DNA of 64,000 bases from Pelagibacterales bacterium SAG-MED39. Its GTDB lineage: Bacteria; Pseudomonadota; Alphaproteobacteria; Pelagibacterales; Pelagibacteraceae. The notes beneath the pieces were generated by a model that worked only from the letters and a program-made list of their open reading frames with translations, was not told the origin of the DNA and searched no databases. Location of the stretch: assembly GCA_014653625.1 (NCBI GenBank), contig JACWEI010000001.1, positions 1 to 64,000 of the forward strand, written 5' to 3'. Position 1 is the first letter of the stretch. Every line of letters starts with the position of its first letter. The position numbers were made by a program, and so were the translations under genes. This document shows positions 43,966 to 53,060 of the stretch, piece by piece.

Positions 43966-45527
43966 TATTTAATTTTATTTATTATAAGATCTTTTGTTTC
44001 TTTAACACCAAAAAAACTTATAAAAAAACCCATTCGAGGACCATTTTCATCACCAAATACCACTTGATAAATCAACTTAAACCAATCTCTTAGATTTTCT
44101 GCATAACCATTTTCTTTACCTGTTGAGTAAATTAATGTTTGAATATCCTCAGGTGTCATTTTATCGTTACAAGTTTCTAGAGTTTTGACTAAAGACTCTA
44201 GAGCTTTTTTTTCTTCTAAATTTGGAGTTTTGTATTTTTTCTTTGCTTTTATTATGTCATTAAAATATTTGATAGCATAACCCACTAGATTATCAAAAAT
44301 AGGATGATCTTTTTCTGAGATATTTTCTTTATATTTTTTAACAAACTTCCATAAAAGTTCTTTATTATCTGCGTTACTTGTCTCAACAAGATTTAATAAC
44401 ATCGAAAAAGACATAATTATATTTTCTTGAGGAGGAGTACTATTGTGTACGTGCCAAGCAGGATTCATTAGTAATTGTAATTCATCTTGATTTTTTGCTT
44501 TTTCAATTGAGTCTAGATATTCATCCACAGCTTTAGGAACAATTTCATTATAAAGTTTTTTAGCTCTTTTAGGATTTTGATACATATATAATGATAAGCT
44601 TTCAGGTGAAGCATATTGAAGCCATTGATCAATTGTAATACCATTTCCTTTTGATTTCGATATTTTTTCCCCTTTTTCATCTAAAAATAACTCGTAAGCA
44701 AAACCAGATGGATTAGTTTTTCCAATTAGTTTGATAATTTTTGATGATAAAATTGCACTTTCTATAAGATCTTTTCCATACATTTCAAAATCAATATCTA
44801 AAGCATACCATCTCATAGCCCAGTCAACTTTCCATTGTAATTTACAATTTCCATCTAGAACACTAGACTCTAGATCTTTTCCTTTGTTATCAAAAATAAT
44901 TATAGATTTTTTTTCGTTTATCTCTTTTACTGGAATTTCTAATACTCGCCCTGTTTCAGGACATATGGGCAAAAAAGGGCTATAAGTTTTTTGACGTTCT
45001 TTTCCTAAAGTTGGTAATATGATGTTCATTATTCCCTTATAATTTTTTAAGATAACTTCTAAAGAGGGATTAAAAAAACCTGATTTGTAAAGTTTAGTTG
45101 AACTTTTAAAATTATAAATAAATTTAAAATTATTCAAAAAATCTTTTAACATTTCATTATTATGTTCACCAAAACTTTTAAATTTTTTAAAAGGGTCTGG
45201 AACTTGTGTAAGTGGTTTATGCAAATTTTCTTCTAGTAATTCTTTGTTAGGAACATTTTCAGGTACTTTTCTTAATCCATCCATATCATCTGAAAAAGTC
45301 AAAATTTCTGTTGGAAGATCTGTTAAATGCTTTAAAGCATTTACCATCATCGAAGTTCTAGCAACTTCACCAAAAGTTCCTATGTGAGGTAATCCACTTG
45401 GTCCGTAGCCAGTTTGAAGTGTGATTTTTCCTTTTTTTTCAATAATAGATTTTCTTTCTCTAAGTAACTTTTTAGCCTCAACGAATGGCCAAGCACTTGT
45501 TTTTTCTAAGTTTTCTTTTTTAATCAT
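43965..45527 (-). CDS. lysK: Lysyl-tRNA synthetase, class I
   Basis: Class I LysRS, the archaeal/alphaproteobacterial type unrelated to LysS/LysU. Start set at ATG 45527 (MIKKENLEKTSAWPF) instead of the track's TTG, giving 520 aa. GPSGLPHIGTFGEVARTSM is the HIGH-like motif and EKISKSKGNGITI the KMSKS motif; FSDDMDGLRKVP and WAMRWYALDIDFEMYGKDL are family signatures. It charges tRNA-Lys. Co-transcribed with pyrD. Confidence 0.95.
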   Translation of the reverse strand: MIKKENLEKTSAWPFVEAKKLLRERKSIIEKKGKITLQTGYGPSGLPHIGTFGEVARTSMMVNALKHLTDLPTEILTFSDDMDGLRKVPENVPNKELLEENLHKPLTQVPDPFKKFKSFGEHNNEMLKDFLNNFKFIYNFKSSTKLYKSGFFNPSLEVILKNYKGIMNIILPTLGKERQKTYSPFLPICPETGRVLEIPVKEINEKKSIIIFDNKGKDLESSVLDGNCKLQWKVDWAMRWYALDIDFEMYGKDLIESAILSSKIIKLIGKTNPSGFAYELFLDEKGEKISKSKGNGITIDQWLQYASPESLSLYMYQNPKRAKKLYNEIVPKAVDEYLDSIEKAKNQDELQLLMNPAWHVHNSTPPQENIIMSFSMLLNLVETSNADNKELLWKFVKKYKENISEKDHPIFDNLVGYAIKYFNDIIKAKKKYKTPNLEEKKALESLVKTLETCNDKMTPEDIQTLIYSTGKENGYAENLRDWFKLIYQVVFGDENGPRMGFFISFFGVKETKDLIINKIK

Positions 45528-45615
45528 GAATAATTCAAACAAAATCTAATATTAACGAACAACTTAATTCTTATAGAGTTGAAATTTATTTACCATAAAA
45601 TAATGTTCTTTCAAA

Positions 45616-47055
45616 ATGTCTAATTATAAAACTGTTTTTTTTACACTAGGGATACTTCAAATAATCCTAGGGATTTTTATGTTAGTGCCTATTATTGTGC
45701 AACTGATCTATAGCCAGTTTGATTCGTCTTTTTTTGGAGCTTCTATCGTAACAATAGTTTTCGGTACTTTATTTTTTTTATCAAATTTGGATCATGAAAA
45801 AAAACTAAATTTACAACAAGCTTTTTTGCTCACAGCACTTTCTTGGTTAAGTATTGCAATCTTTGGGTCTCTTCCTTTTGTATTTTCTGATTTAAACTTT
45901 TCATTCACTAATGCTTTTTTTGAGAGTATGTCAGGGATTACTACTACTGGCTCTACAATTATCTCAAATCTTGAGGATATGCCTAAAGGTATTTTACTAT
46001 GGAGAGCAATACTTCAATGGTTGGGTGGTATTGGTATAATCGTAATGGCAATTACTTTAATGCCAATTATGAATGTTGGAGGTATGCAGCTATTTAAAAT
46101 ATCCAACAATGACTCATCAGAAAAAATTCTTCCAAAATCAAAAGAGGTCGCACTGAGATTAATTTATATTTATTCAGGTCTAACTGCTCTTTGTGCTATT
46201 ACTTATAATATTTTTGGAATGGATATTTTTGATAGTATTACTCATTCTATGACGACAATAGCAACAGGAGGTTTTTCAAATTATAATCAGTCTATTGGTT
46301 TTTTTAATAGCGTTGCAATAGAAACATCTGCAATGATTTTTATAATTTTGGGAAGTCTTCCTTTTATTGTTTATATAAAATTTCTAAATGGAAATAGATC
46401 TATCTTTACTTCTGATACTCAAATTAAAACTTTTTTAAAGGTTATATTTGTATCTATTATAATTTTATCAGTTTATCTATCAATTAATAATTCAAGTTCA
46501 TTTAATATAAGGTCAGTCTTTTTTAATGTCATTTCAATTTTGACAGGAACTGGTTATGTAAATGCACAATTTGATAGTTGGGGAAGTTTTGCATTAGTTT
46601 TATTTTTAGGTTTAATGTTTATCGGAGGATGCGCAGGTTCAACAACTTGTGGTATTAAAATATTTCGATTTCAAATTCTTTATTCTTTTATAGCAAATCA
46701 GCTCAAAAAAATTATTTATCCCAAGGGTATTTTTGTTTTGAAATATGACCAGAGTCAAATCGATAATAAATTTATTGCTTCAATAATTTCATTTATATAC
46801 ATGTATTTAGTAATATTTTTTTTATTGTCAGCTTTGTTATCTTTAACAGGGCTTGATTTTGTTACAGCAATATCAGGTGCTGCTACTTCCATTTCTAATG
46901 TTGGTCCTGGGTTAGGATCCATAATTGGTCCTAATGGAAATTTTTCAACTCTACCTGATGTTTCAAAGTGGATTTTAACTATTGGTATGATCTTGGGAAG
47001 ATTAGAACTTTTTGCAATATTAGTTTTATTCCTTCCATCCTTTTGGAGAAATTAA
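45616..47055 (+). CDS. trkH: Trk-type potassium uptake protein TrkH
   Basis: 479-aa inner-membrane K+ channel-like transporter with four pore repeats: SMSGITTTGSTIISNLEDMP, TTIATGGFSNYNQSIGFF, ILTGTGYVNAQFDSWG and SAAT-type AISGAATSISNVGPGLGSIIGP. FVGGCAGSTTCGIKIFRFQIL (here FIGGCAGSTTCGIKIFR) is the conserved cytosolic segment. The regulatory TrkA subunit is not in the window. One base separates it from the AmpG-like permease gene. Confidence 0.95.
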   Translation: MSNYKTVFFTLGILQIILGIFMLVPIIVQLIYSQFDSSFFGASIVTIVFGTLFFLSNLDHEKKLNLQQAFLLTALSWLSIAIFGSLPFVFSDLNFSFTNAFFESMSGITTTGSTIISNLEDMPKGILLWRAILQWLGGIGIIVMAITLMPIMNVGGMQLFKISNNDSSEKILPKSKEVALRLIYIYSGLTALCAITYNIFGMDIFDSITHSMTTIATGGFSNYNQSIGFFNSVAIETSAMIFIILGSLPFIVYIKFLNGNRSIFTSDTQIKTFLKVIFVSIIILSVYLSINNSSSFNIRSVFFNVISILTGTGYVNAQFDSWGSFALVLFLGLMFIGGCAGSTTCGIKIFRFQILYSFIANQLKKIIYPKGIFVLKYDQSQIDNKFIASIISFIYMYLVIFFLLSALLSLTGLDFVTAISGAATSISNVGPGLGSIIGPNGNFSTLPDVSKWILTIGMILGRLELFAILVLFLPSFWRN

Positions 47056-47056
47056 A

Positions 47057-48433
47057 ATGATTGAAATAAAAAAACAATCTCTTTCAGAAACCTTCTCAAT
47101 TTACTTTGATAAAAGAATGTTAAAAATATTATTATTAGGTGCAATTTCTGGATTTCCTTGGGTTTTAATCGGAAGTAGTCTTAGTTTATGGTTAAAGGAA
47201 GATGGACTTAGTAGATCAACCGTAGGCTGGGCTGGACTTATATTTGCTGTTTATGCTTTTAATTATTTATGGGCACCTTTAGTTGATAGGATCCAAATAC
47301 CCTTTTTAACAAAAAAAATTGGTCATAGAAGAGGGTGGATTGTATTAATGCAATCATTAATTTTGTTATCTCTTTTTTTATGGAGCATGATTAATCCAAC
47401 AGAAAATTTAGCATTAGTTATTACTGTTGGACTTTTAATTGCTGTAGCATCAGCAACACAAGACATAACAGTTGACGCATTAAGAATAGAACAAATTGGA
47501 GAAAATGAAGGTGGGGCAATGGCTGCTGGTGCCGCAATGGCTGTGGTTGGGTGGTGGAGTGGATATAAACTTGGAGGCATATTATCTTTATTTTCTGCTG
47601 AATTTTTAGAAAATGCAGGTTTTGAAAATTACTGGCAATTAACTTTTTTAATTTTAGGAATTCTAATAATTTTAATGAATATTGGACTCATGTTTATTCA
47701 TGAAACAGGTCATGAAGATAGACGAATAAAACAGTTAGAAAATGACAAACTAATCTCAAGCAAATTTATAAAACAAAACATCTTTACTCTATCATTGTCT
47801 TGGGTTGCAGGTACTATTGGTGGACCAATTTCAAGTTTTTTCAAAAAAAATGGCTTTCAAATTGCTATTGGAATATTAAGTTTTGTATTTTTATTTAAAG
47901 TTGGTGAAGCTTTTTTGGGTCGTATGTCTATCATTTTTTATAAAGAAATAGGTTTTAGTAAATCAGATATTGCTATCTATTCTAAAACATTAGGTTGGAT
48001 AACGACTGTAATTTTTACTCTTTTGGGAGGACTTTTTGTTATTAGATCAGGTGTTTTAAAAGCTATGTTTCTAGCTGGAATTATTATGGCCAGTACAAAC
48101 CTTTTATTTAGTCTATTAGCGTGGAGCGATAAATCTGAGTTATTATTTGCTATTGCAGTAATCTTTGATGATATTGCAGCAGCATTTGCGACAGTTGCAT
48201 TTGTGGCATTTATTTCCTTACTAGTTGATAGAGCTTACACTGCAACTCAATATGCACTTTTGGCTTCAATAGGAACTGCTGGAAGAACAACATTAGCATC
48301 ATCATCAGGTGCTCTTGTAGATTGGCTAAATGGTGATTGGGGTACTTTTTTTATATTAACTGCCCTAATGGTTATACCTTCTTTAATTATATTATGGATT
48401 ATGAGGAATAAATTAAAACTTTATGAAAAATAA
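47057..48433 (+). CDS. ampG: AmpG-like MFS permease
   Basis: 458 aa, 12 or more membrane helices of the major facilitator superfamily. LLLGAISGFPWVLIGSSLSLWLKEDGLSRSTVGWAGLIFAVYAFNYLWAPLVDR and SATQDITVDALRIE are strongly AmpG-like, the importer of anhydro-muropeptides for cell-wall recycling. The next gene encodes an NlpC/P60 peptidase and overlaps by 11 bp, which supports the role. AmpG family members with other substrates exist, so the transported compound is inferred. Confidence 0.82.
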   Translation: MIEIKKQSLSETFSIYFDKRMLKILLLGAISGFPWVLIGSSLSLWLKEDGLSRSTVGWAGLIFAVYAFNYLWAPLVDRIQIPFLTKKIGHRRGWIVLMQSLILLSLFLWSMINPTENLALVITVGLLIAVASATQDITVDALRIEQIGENEGGAMAAGAAMAVVGWWSGYKLGGILSLFSAEFLENAGFENYWQLTFLILGILIILMNIGLMFIHETGHEDRRIKQLENDKLISSKFIKQNIFTLSLSWVAGTIGGPISSFFKKNGFQIAIGILSFVFLFKVGEAFLGRMSIIFYKEIGFSKSDIAIYSKTLGWITTVIFTLLGGLFVIRSGVLKAMFLAGIIMASTNLLFSLLAWSDKSELLFAIAVIFDDIAAAFATVAFVAFISLLVDRAYTATQYALLASIGTAGRTTLASSSGALVDWLNGDWGTFFILTALMVIPSLIILWIMRNKLKLYEK

Positions 48434-49175
48434 TTTTCTCAATATTTCTGTCACAAATATCTATTCAAAACCTTCTTTAAAGTCAGAAGTTACATCCCAG
48501 ATTTTATATGGAGAAAAATTTAAGGTTTTATCAAAAAAAAGAAATTGGGTAAAAATTAAAACTAGTTTTGATAACTATATTGGTTTTATTAAACAGAATA
48601 AATTTTATGAAAAATTTAAACCTTCGCTTAAAATTTCTAAATTAAAATCAAAAATATTTAGAAAGCAAAATAATAGATATATCCCAACAGATAAATTTCT
48701 TTATTTTGGAACAGGAATTGTAGCTCTTAATGAAGATAGAAATTATTTTGAGTATAAAAAAAATAAATGGATAAGAAAAAAAGATCTTAAAAAAATTAAT
48801 TATGTTGAGAAAAATTTTTTAAAAGTAATTAAATTATTTTTAGGTTGTAAATACATGTGGGGTGGTAAAACATCTAATGGTATTGATTGCTCAGCTTTAA
48901 TTCAAATATACTTTTATTATAATAGAATTTTTTTTCCAAGAGATACAAAAGATCAAATAAAATTTTGTAAAAAAAAGATAAGTAAAAAAATAAATAAAGG
49001 CGATATTATTTTTTGGAAAGGTCATGTAGGTATGAGCATAAATCAATTAAATTTTATTCATGCTTACGGTCCAAAAAAAAAAGTCTTAATTATGCCCACA
49101 AAACATACAATAAAGTTGATTTCTAAAACTGCAAATTTAAGCGTAAAAAAAATAACAAATATAAAAAATTATTAG
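48423..49175 (+). CDS. NlpC/P60 peptidase with N-terminal SH3 domains
   Basis: 250 aa without an obvious signal peptide. Two SH3-like segments occupy about 5-120 (NIYSKPSLKSEVTSQILYGEKFKVLSKKRNWVKIK). The C-terminal NlpC/P60 domain has the catalytic cysteine in GIDCSALIQIYF, the histidine in WKGHVGMSIN and a second histidine in NFIHAYG. The family cuts D-gamma-glutamyl-diamino acid bonds in murein peptides. A cytoplasmic enzyme next to an AmpG-like importer fits degradation of recycled muropeptides. Its end overlaps convergent tyrC by 4 bp. Confidence 0.85.
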   Translation: MKNNFLNISVTNIYSKPSLKSEVTSQILYGEKFKVLSKKRNWVKIKTSFDNYIGFIKQNKFYEKFKPSLKISKLKSKIFRKQNNRYIPTDKFLYFGTGIVALNEDRNYFEYKKNKWIRKKDLKKINYVEKNFLKVIKLFLGCKYMWGGKTSNGIDCSALIQIYFYYNRIFFPRDTKDQIKFCKKKISKKINKGDIIFWKGHVGMSINQLNFIHAYGPKKKVLIMPTKHTIKLISKTANLSVKKITNIKNY

Positions 49176-50068
49176 TCTCTTCCAAAATTAGGTAAATTAA
49201 TATCTTGTTTTAATTTAATTATCTGAGATCTAACTTTTTTTGTTTGAACTAATTTTTTAATAATTGATTTATTGTTTTTGGAATTAATGTCTTTTTTAAA
49301 TTCATTTAAATTTTTTATAAATAAGTTTATAGCCTTTAAAACATTAGTTTTATTATCAAAAAAAATATCTCTCCACATTACCTCATTTGAGGCTGCGATT
49401 CTTGAAAAATCTCTTAAACCACCAGCACTAAATTTTATTAAATCATGTTTTTGCTTTTTCTCAAAAGTTTGAGCTGTTTTTACTAAATTGTAAGCTATGA
49501 GATGGGGCAAGTGACTTGTGATTGAAAAAATTTTATCATGTTTTGTGGGACTCATCAAAACTGTTTTGGATCCCATTTTTTTCCAGAAAGAGTCTACTAA
49601 CTTTAAATGTTTAAAGTTGGTTTTTTTATCTTTTACCAAAACGCACCATTTACCTTCAAACAAATCTTGTTTTCCATGTTCTGGTCCACTCACTTCAGAA
49701 CCAGCTATTGGATGGCTTGAAATCCAAGAAATATTTTTTTTTAAATTTTTATTAACTACTTTTAATGAATTTGATTTTGATGAACCAATGTCTGTAATAA
49801 TATGATTTTTAGTTAAAAATTTATTTAATTTTAAAATAATCTTTTTGTATTCACTCATCGGTGTGCAAAAAATAATCATATTGATCTCTGACATTATATC
49901 TTCAGGTTTTTTTGTAATGATACCTGGTAATTTTAATTTTTTAATTTTAGATAAATTTTTTTTTGATTTTTCAAAAATAAAAATTTTTTTTGCTAATTTC
50001 TTTTTTTTTATTCTTCTCAATAAAGATGAGCCTAGTAATCCACAGCCTATAATTAATATATTTTTCAT
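49172..50068 (-). CDS. tyrC: Prephenate/arogenate (cyclohexadienyl) dehydrogenase
   Basis: Oxidative decarboxylation of prephenate or arogenate in tyrosine synthesis. 298 aa: NAD(P)-binding IIGCGLLGSSLLRRIKKK, DIGSSKSN, ISSHPIAGSEVSGPEHG (substrate-binding histidine), LPHLIAYNLV and GGLRDFSRIAAS. Length and motifs fit TyrC of alphaproteobacteria. It is coupled to hisC by an ATGA overlap, the common hisC-tyrC order of this class. Confidence 0.92.
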   Translation of the reverse strand: MKNILIIGCGLLGSSLLRRIKKKKLAKKIFIFEKSKKNLSKIKKLKLPGIITKKPEDIMSEINMIIFCTPMSEYKKIILKLNKFLTKNHIITDIGSSKSNSLKVVNKNLKKNISWISSHPIAGSEVSGPEHGKQDLFEGKWCVLVKDKKTNFKHLKLVDSFWKKMGSKTVLMSPTKHDKIFSITSHLPHLIAYNLVKTAQTFEKKQKHDLIKFSAGGLRDFSRIAASNEVMWRDIFFDNKTNVLKAINLFIKNLNEFKKDINSKNNKSIIKKLVQTKKVRSQIIKLKQDINLPNFGRD

Positions 50069-51150
50069 TTGCCAAATATTCTTTCTACACTTCTCATAAA
50101 TTTTAGGTTATCATTTCTTGAACCAATTGTTAATCTCAATCTATTTTTAATTTTATAACCATACTCTGTTGATCTTAAAATAATTCCTTTTGCTTTTAAC
50201 TTTTCATAGAAATTTTTAGCTTTGAATTTACAATTTGAGAAGTCTAATAGTAAAAAATTTGCACTAATTTCATTTGAGTAAATATTGTACTGATTTAAAA
50301 ATTTTTTTATTTTTGAAGCATATAATAAATTATGTTGTACAGACTGAGAGACAAATTTTGTATCTTTAAGAGATTCCACTGCAGCAAGTTGAGCAACTTC
50401 ATTAACGTTAAACGGAGGTTTTATTAAGTTTAAAGCATCAACAATTTTTCTAGGCCCATATCCCCAACCTATTCGTAAAGAAGCTAATCCATATATTTTT
50501 GAAAATGTTCTTAAAATGAAAACATTTTTTTTATTTCTAAATAAGTCTAGACCAGATTTATAATCTCGATTTTTCATATATTCAAAATAAGCATCGTCTA
50601 CAACGAGTAATATATTTTTTCTCAATTTCTTTCTTAGTTGCACAAGTTCAAATTTATTGAGATATGTGCCTGTTGGATTATTTGGGTTTGCTATAAAAAC
50701 TATTTTTGTTTTTTTTGTTACTTTTTTTAAAATCTCAGAAATAGATATTTTAAAATTTTTTTCTTTAGAAAAAACTACCTTTGCTCCCACTATCTTTGAA
50801 TAAATTCTATACATCAAAAAACTATATTGAGGGACTATGACCTCGTCATTTTGTTTAAGAAAAAGCTGACAGAGCATCTGAATTATCTCATCAGAGCCAG
50901 CTCCACAGATAATTTTATCTATATCACATTTAAATTTTTTGGATATTTGATCTCTTAACTTTTTTGATGTTCCATCTGGGTATCTAGAAAAGTTTGTATT
51001 TTTTTTTAAAATTACTTTTTTTGCTTTTGAACTAACACCTAAAGCAGATTCGTTAGCAGAGAGCTTAATGACCTTTTTTAATTTTTTTATAGTAGATTTG
51101 CCCGGTTCATAGGCTTCTATGTTGATTTTTTTAAATGATAGATTTGTCAT
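50065..51150 (-). CDS. hisC: Histidinol-phosphate/aromatic aminotransferase
   Basis: PLP-dependent class II aminotransferase of 361 aa. PLP lysine in LRTFSKIYGLASLRIGWGYG, NPNNPTGTYL, DDAYFEYM, and C-terminal LRLTIGSRNDN. It acts in histidine synthesis and, given coupling to tyrC, probably also transaminates prephenate or 4-hydroxyphenylpyruvate for tyrosine and phenylalanine. It is divergent from metX across 193 bp. Confidence 0.92.
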   Translation of the reverse strand: MTNLSFKKINIEAYEPGKSTIKKLKKVIKLSANESALGVSSKAKKVILKKNTNFSRYPDGTSKKLRDQISKKFKCDIDKIICGAGSDEIIQMLCQLFLKQNDEVIVPQYSFLMYRIYSKIVGAKVVFSKEKNFKISISEILKKVTKKTKIVFIANPNNPTGTYLNKFELVQLRKKLRKNILLVVDDAYFEYMKNRDYKSGLDLFRNKKNVFILRTFSKIYGLASLRIGWGYGPRKIVDALNLIKPPFNVNEVAQLAAVESLKDTKFVSQSVQHNLLYASKIKKFLNQYNIYSNEISANFLLLDFSNCKFKAKNFYEKLKAKGIILRSTEYGYKIKNRLRLTIGSRNDNLKFMRSVERIFGK

Positions 51151-51224
51151 TTTTTTTAAATTTAAGCTCTTTATAAATAAAATAACAATTTTTTATATAG
51201 TATTAGTAAATTTATTTAAAAAAA

Positions 51225-51253
51225 TTGACATACTAAATAACTTCTAGTACAAA
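51225..51253 (+). promoter_or_regulatory. Sigma-70-type promoter of metX
   Basis: Perfect -35 TTGACA (51225-51230), 17-bp spacer, -10 TACAAA (51248-51253). The predicted transcription start, about 51259-51261, coincides with the first stem of the SAM-II aptamer, so the riboswitch is at the very 5' end of the message. Confidence 0.75.
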
Positions 51254-51257
51254 ATTT

Positions 51258-51310
51258 ATGCGCTGATTTAACTGAATTGCGAGCGCTTTAAAAAAACCGC
51301 TAAAAATGTT
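51258..51310 (+). promoter_or_regulatory. SAM-II riboswitch
   Basis: The motif GCGCTGATTTAA...TTGCGAGCGC...CGCTAAAAA matches the SAM-II (SAM-alpha) consensus closely. P1 pairs GCGCT (51260-51264) with AGCGC (51282-51286); the conserved CUGAUUUAA and the downstream GCUAAAAA form the pseudoknot that binds S-adenosylmethionine. SAM-II elements are known upstream of metX/metA in alphaproteobacteria and mainly shut off translation when SAM is abundant. The metX ATG lies 34 nt downstream. No terminator hairpin is visible. Confidence 0.9.
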
Positions 51311-51343
51311 TTTTTTCTCACAATTCAATATTTGGCAATTATT

Positions 51344-52459
51344 ATGAATGTTAAAGAGAATATAAAAACACTTATTGTTAATAAGCCTCTAAAGCTTGAT
51401 TGCGGTCAAACTATTAATGAGTTTCCATTAGCATATGAAACCTATGGGTCACTTAATAAAGATAAGAATAATGCTATATTGGTTTTTCATGCATTAACAG
51501 GTGATCAATTTGTTACGGGAAAAAATCCTATTACAAATAAGGATGGTTGGTGGTCTTATGCAGTCGGTCCAAATAAATCAATTGATACAAATAAATACTT
51601 CGTAATTTGTGCCAATGTAATTGGAGGATGTATGGGCTCTTTTGGTCCTAGTCATAAAAACCCTAAAACAAACAAAACATATGGGACTGACTTTCCCATA
51701 ATTACAATCAACGATATAGTTAATGCTCAAGTTAATTTGCTAGATCATTTTGGAATTAGAAAACTTTTTTCTGTTGTTGGAGGTTCAATGGGTGGAATGC
51801 AAGTATTGCAGTTTGTAAGTAATTTTCCTGACAAAACGAAAACTGCTGTACCTATAGCTTGTACAGCAAGTCATTCGGCACAAAATATTGCTTTTAATGA
51901 ACTTGGTAGACAGGCAATCACTGCAGACCATAATTGGTCCAAAGGAGAATACTCCTCAAATAATACGATTCCTGATAAAGGTTTGGCTGTAGCAAGAATG
52001 GCTGCACATATAACTTACTTATCTAAAAAAGGTCTTCAAGAAAAGTTTGGAAGAAAACTTCAAGAAAGAGATGATCTTAAATTTGGCTTTGATGCTGATT
52101 TTCAAATAGAGAGTTATTTGAGATATCAAGGTTCAGTTTTTGTAGATAGATTTGATGCGAATAGTTATCTTTATATCACTCGTGCAATGGATTATTTTGA
52201 TTTAGCAAAACAATTTAAGGGTAATTTATCTAATGCTTTTATAAAAACTAATGCAAAATTTTTTGTTATATCTTTTACATCTGATTGGCTTTATCCAACA
52301 CAAGAAAATAAAGATATAGTAATTGCATTGAATGCTATTGGAGCAGATGTTGGCTTCGTTGAAATAGAGTCTGATAAAGGTCACGATTCATTTTTATTGG
52401 ATGTCCCAGATTTTTTAAGTGCTCTTAAAAATTTTTTAGATCAATCTTATAAAGAATAA
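51344..52459 (+). CDS. metX: Homoserine O-acetyltransferase
   Basis: Activates homoserine for methionine synthesis. The track uses a TTG at 51332; ATG 51344 (MNVKENIKTLIVNKP) is the more likely start, 371 aa. Alpha/beta-hydrolase fold with PLAYETYGSLN, FHALTGDQFV, nucleophile in VVGGSMGGMQVLQF, aspartate in SFTSDWLYP and histidine in SDKGHDSFLLD. It is controlled by the SAM-II riboswitch and followed by metW. Acyl donor choice (acetyl or succinyl) cannot be read with certainty by eye. Confidence 0.95.
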   Translation: MNVKENIKTLIVNKPLKLDCGQTINEFPLAYETYGSLNKDKNNAILVFHALTGDQFVTGKNPITNKDGWWSYAVGPNKSIDTNKYFVICANVIGGCMGSFGPSHKNPKTNKTYGTDFPIITINDIVNAQVNLLDHFGIRKLFSVVGGSMGGMQVLQFVSNFPDKTKTAVPIACTASHSAQNIAFNELGRQAITADHNWSKGEYSSNNTIPDKGLAVARMAAHITYLSKKGLQEKFGRKLQERDDLKFGFDADFQIESYLRYQGSVFVDRFDANSYLYITRAMDYFDLAKQFKGNLSNAFIKTNAKFFVISFTSDWLYPTQENKDIVIALNAIGADVGFVEIESDKGHDSFLLDVPDFLSALKNFLDQSYKE

Positions 52460-52462
52460 ATT

Positions 52463-53059
52463 ATGAAATTAGAGTTTAAAATTATTGCAGACTTATTGGA
52501 GGAAAATACTAGAGTCTTAGATGTTGGATGTGATGATGGAACTTTAATGGAGTTTCTGAAAAAAAATAAAAATATAGATATAAGAGGTATTGAGATTTCA
52601 AAAAAGAAAGTTCAAGTTTGTATTTCAAAAGGATTAACTGTACTTGAGGGTAATGCTGAATTTGACTTAAAACAATTTCCAGAAAATTCTTTTGATTATG
52701 TTGTATTAGGACAAACTTTACAGGCTTTTGTAAATCCGGAAATAGTTATTAAAGAACTTTTGAGGGTTGGAAAAAAAGCAATTGTAACTATTCCTAATTT
52801 TGGTCATTGGAAAGTAAGACTTAATCTATTGACAAAAGGAACTATGCCTGTCACAAAAACATTACCAAATGATTGGTATAACACACCAAACATTCATATG
52901 TGTACAATAAAAGATTTTGTAAAATTTTCTAAAACTATTAATTTTAAAATTTATAAATCTCTTGCACTAATGAATAAAAATGTTTCAAATATAAACAATT
53001 CTAACTTATCTTTTAAAAATTTATTTGCTGAGCTTGGTATTTTCTTAATAGAGAAATAA
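52463..53059 (+). CDS. metW: MetW, methionine biosynthesis partner of MetX
   Basis: 198-aa SAM-dependent-methyltransferase-fold protein: RVLDVGCDDGTLMEFL, QTLQAFVNPEIVIKELLRVGKKAIVTIPNFGHWKVRLNLLTKGTMPVTKTLPNDWYNTPNIHMCTIKDF is diagnostic for MetW. MetW activates MetX in proteobacteria. The gene is 3 bp after metX, as usual, and under the same SAM-II riboswitch. Confidence 0.95.
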   Translation: MKLEFKIIADLLEENTRVLDVGCDDGTLMEFLKKNKNIDIRGIEISKKKVQVCISKGLTVLEGNAEFDLKQFPENSFDYVVLGQTLQAFVNPEIVIKELLRVGKKAIVTIPNFGHWKVRLNLLTKGTMPVTKTLPNDWYNTPNIHMCTIKDFVKFSKTINFKIYKSLALMNKNVSNINNSNLSFKNLFAELGIFLIEK

Positions 53060-53060
53060 T

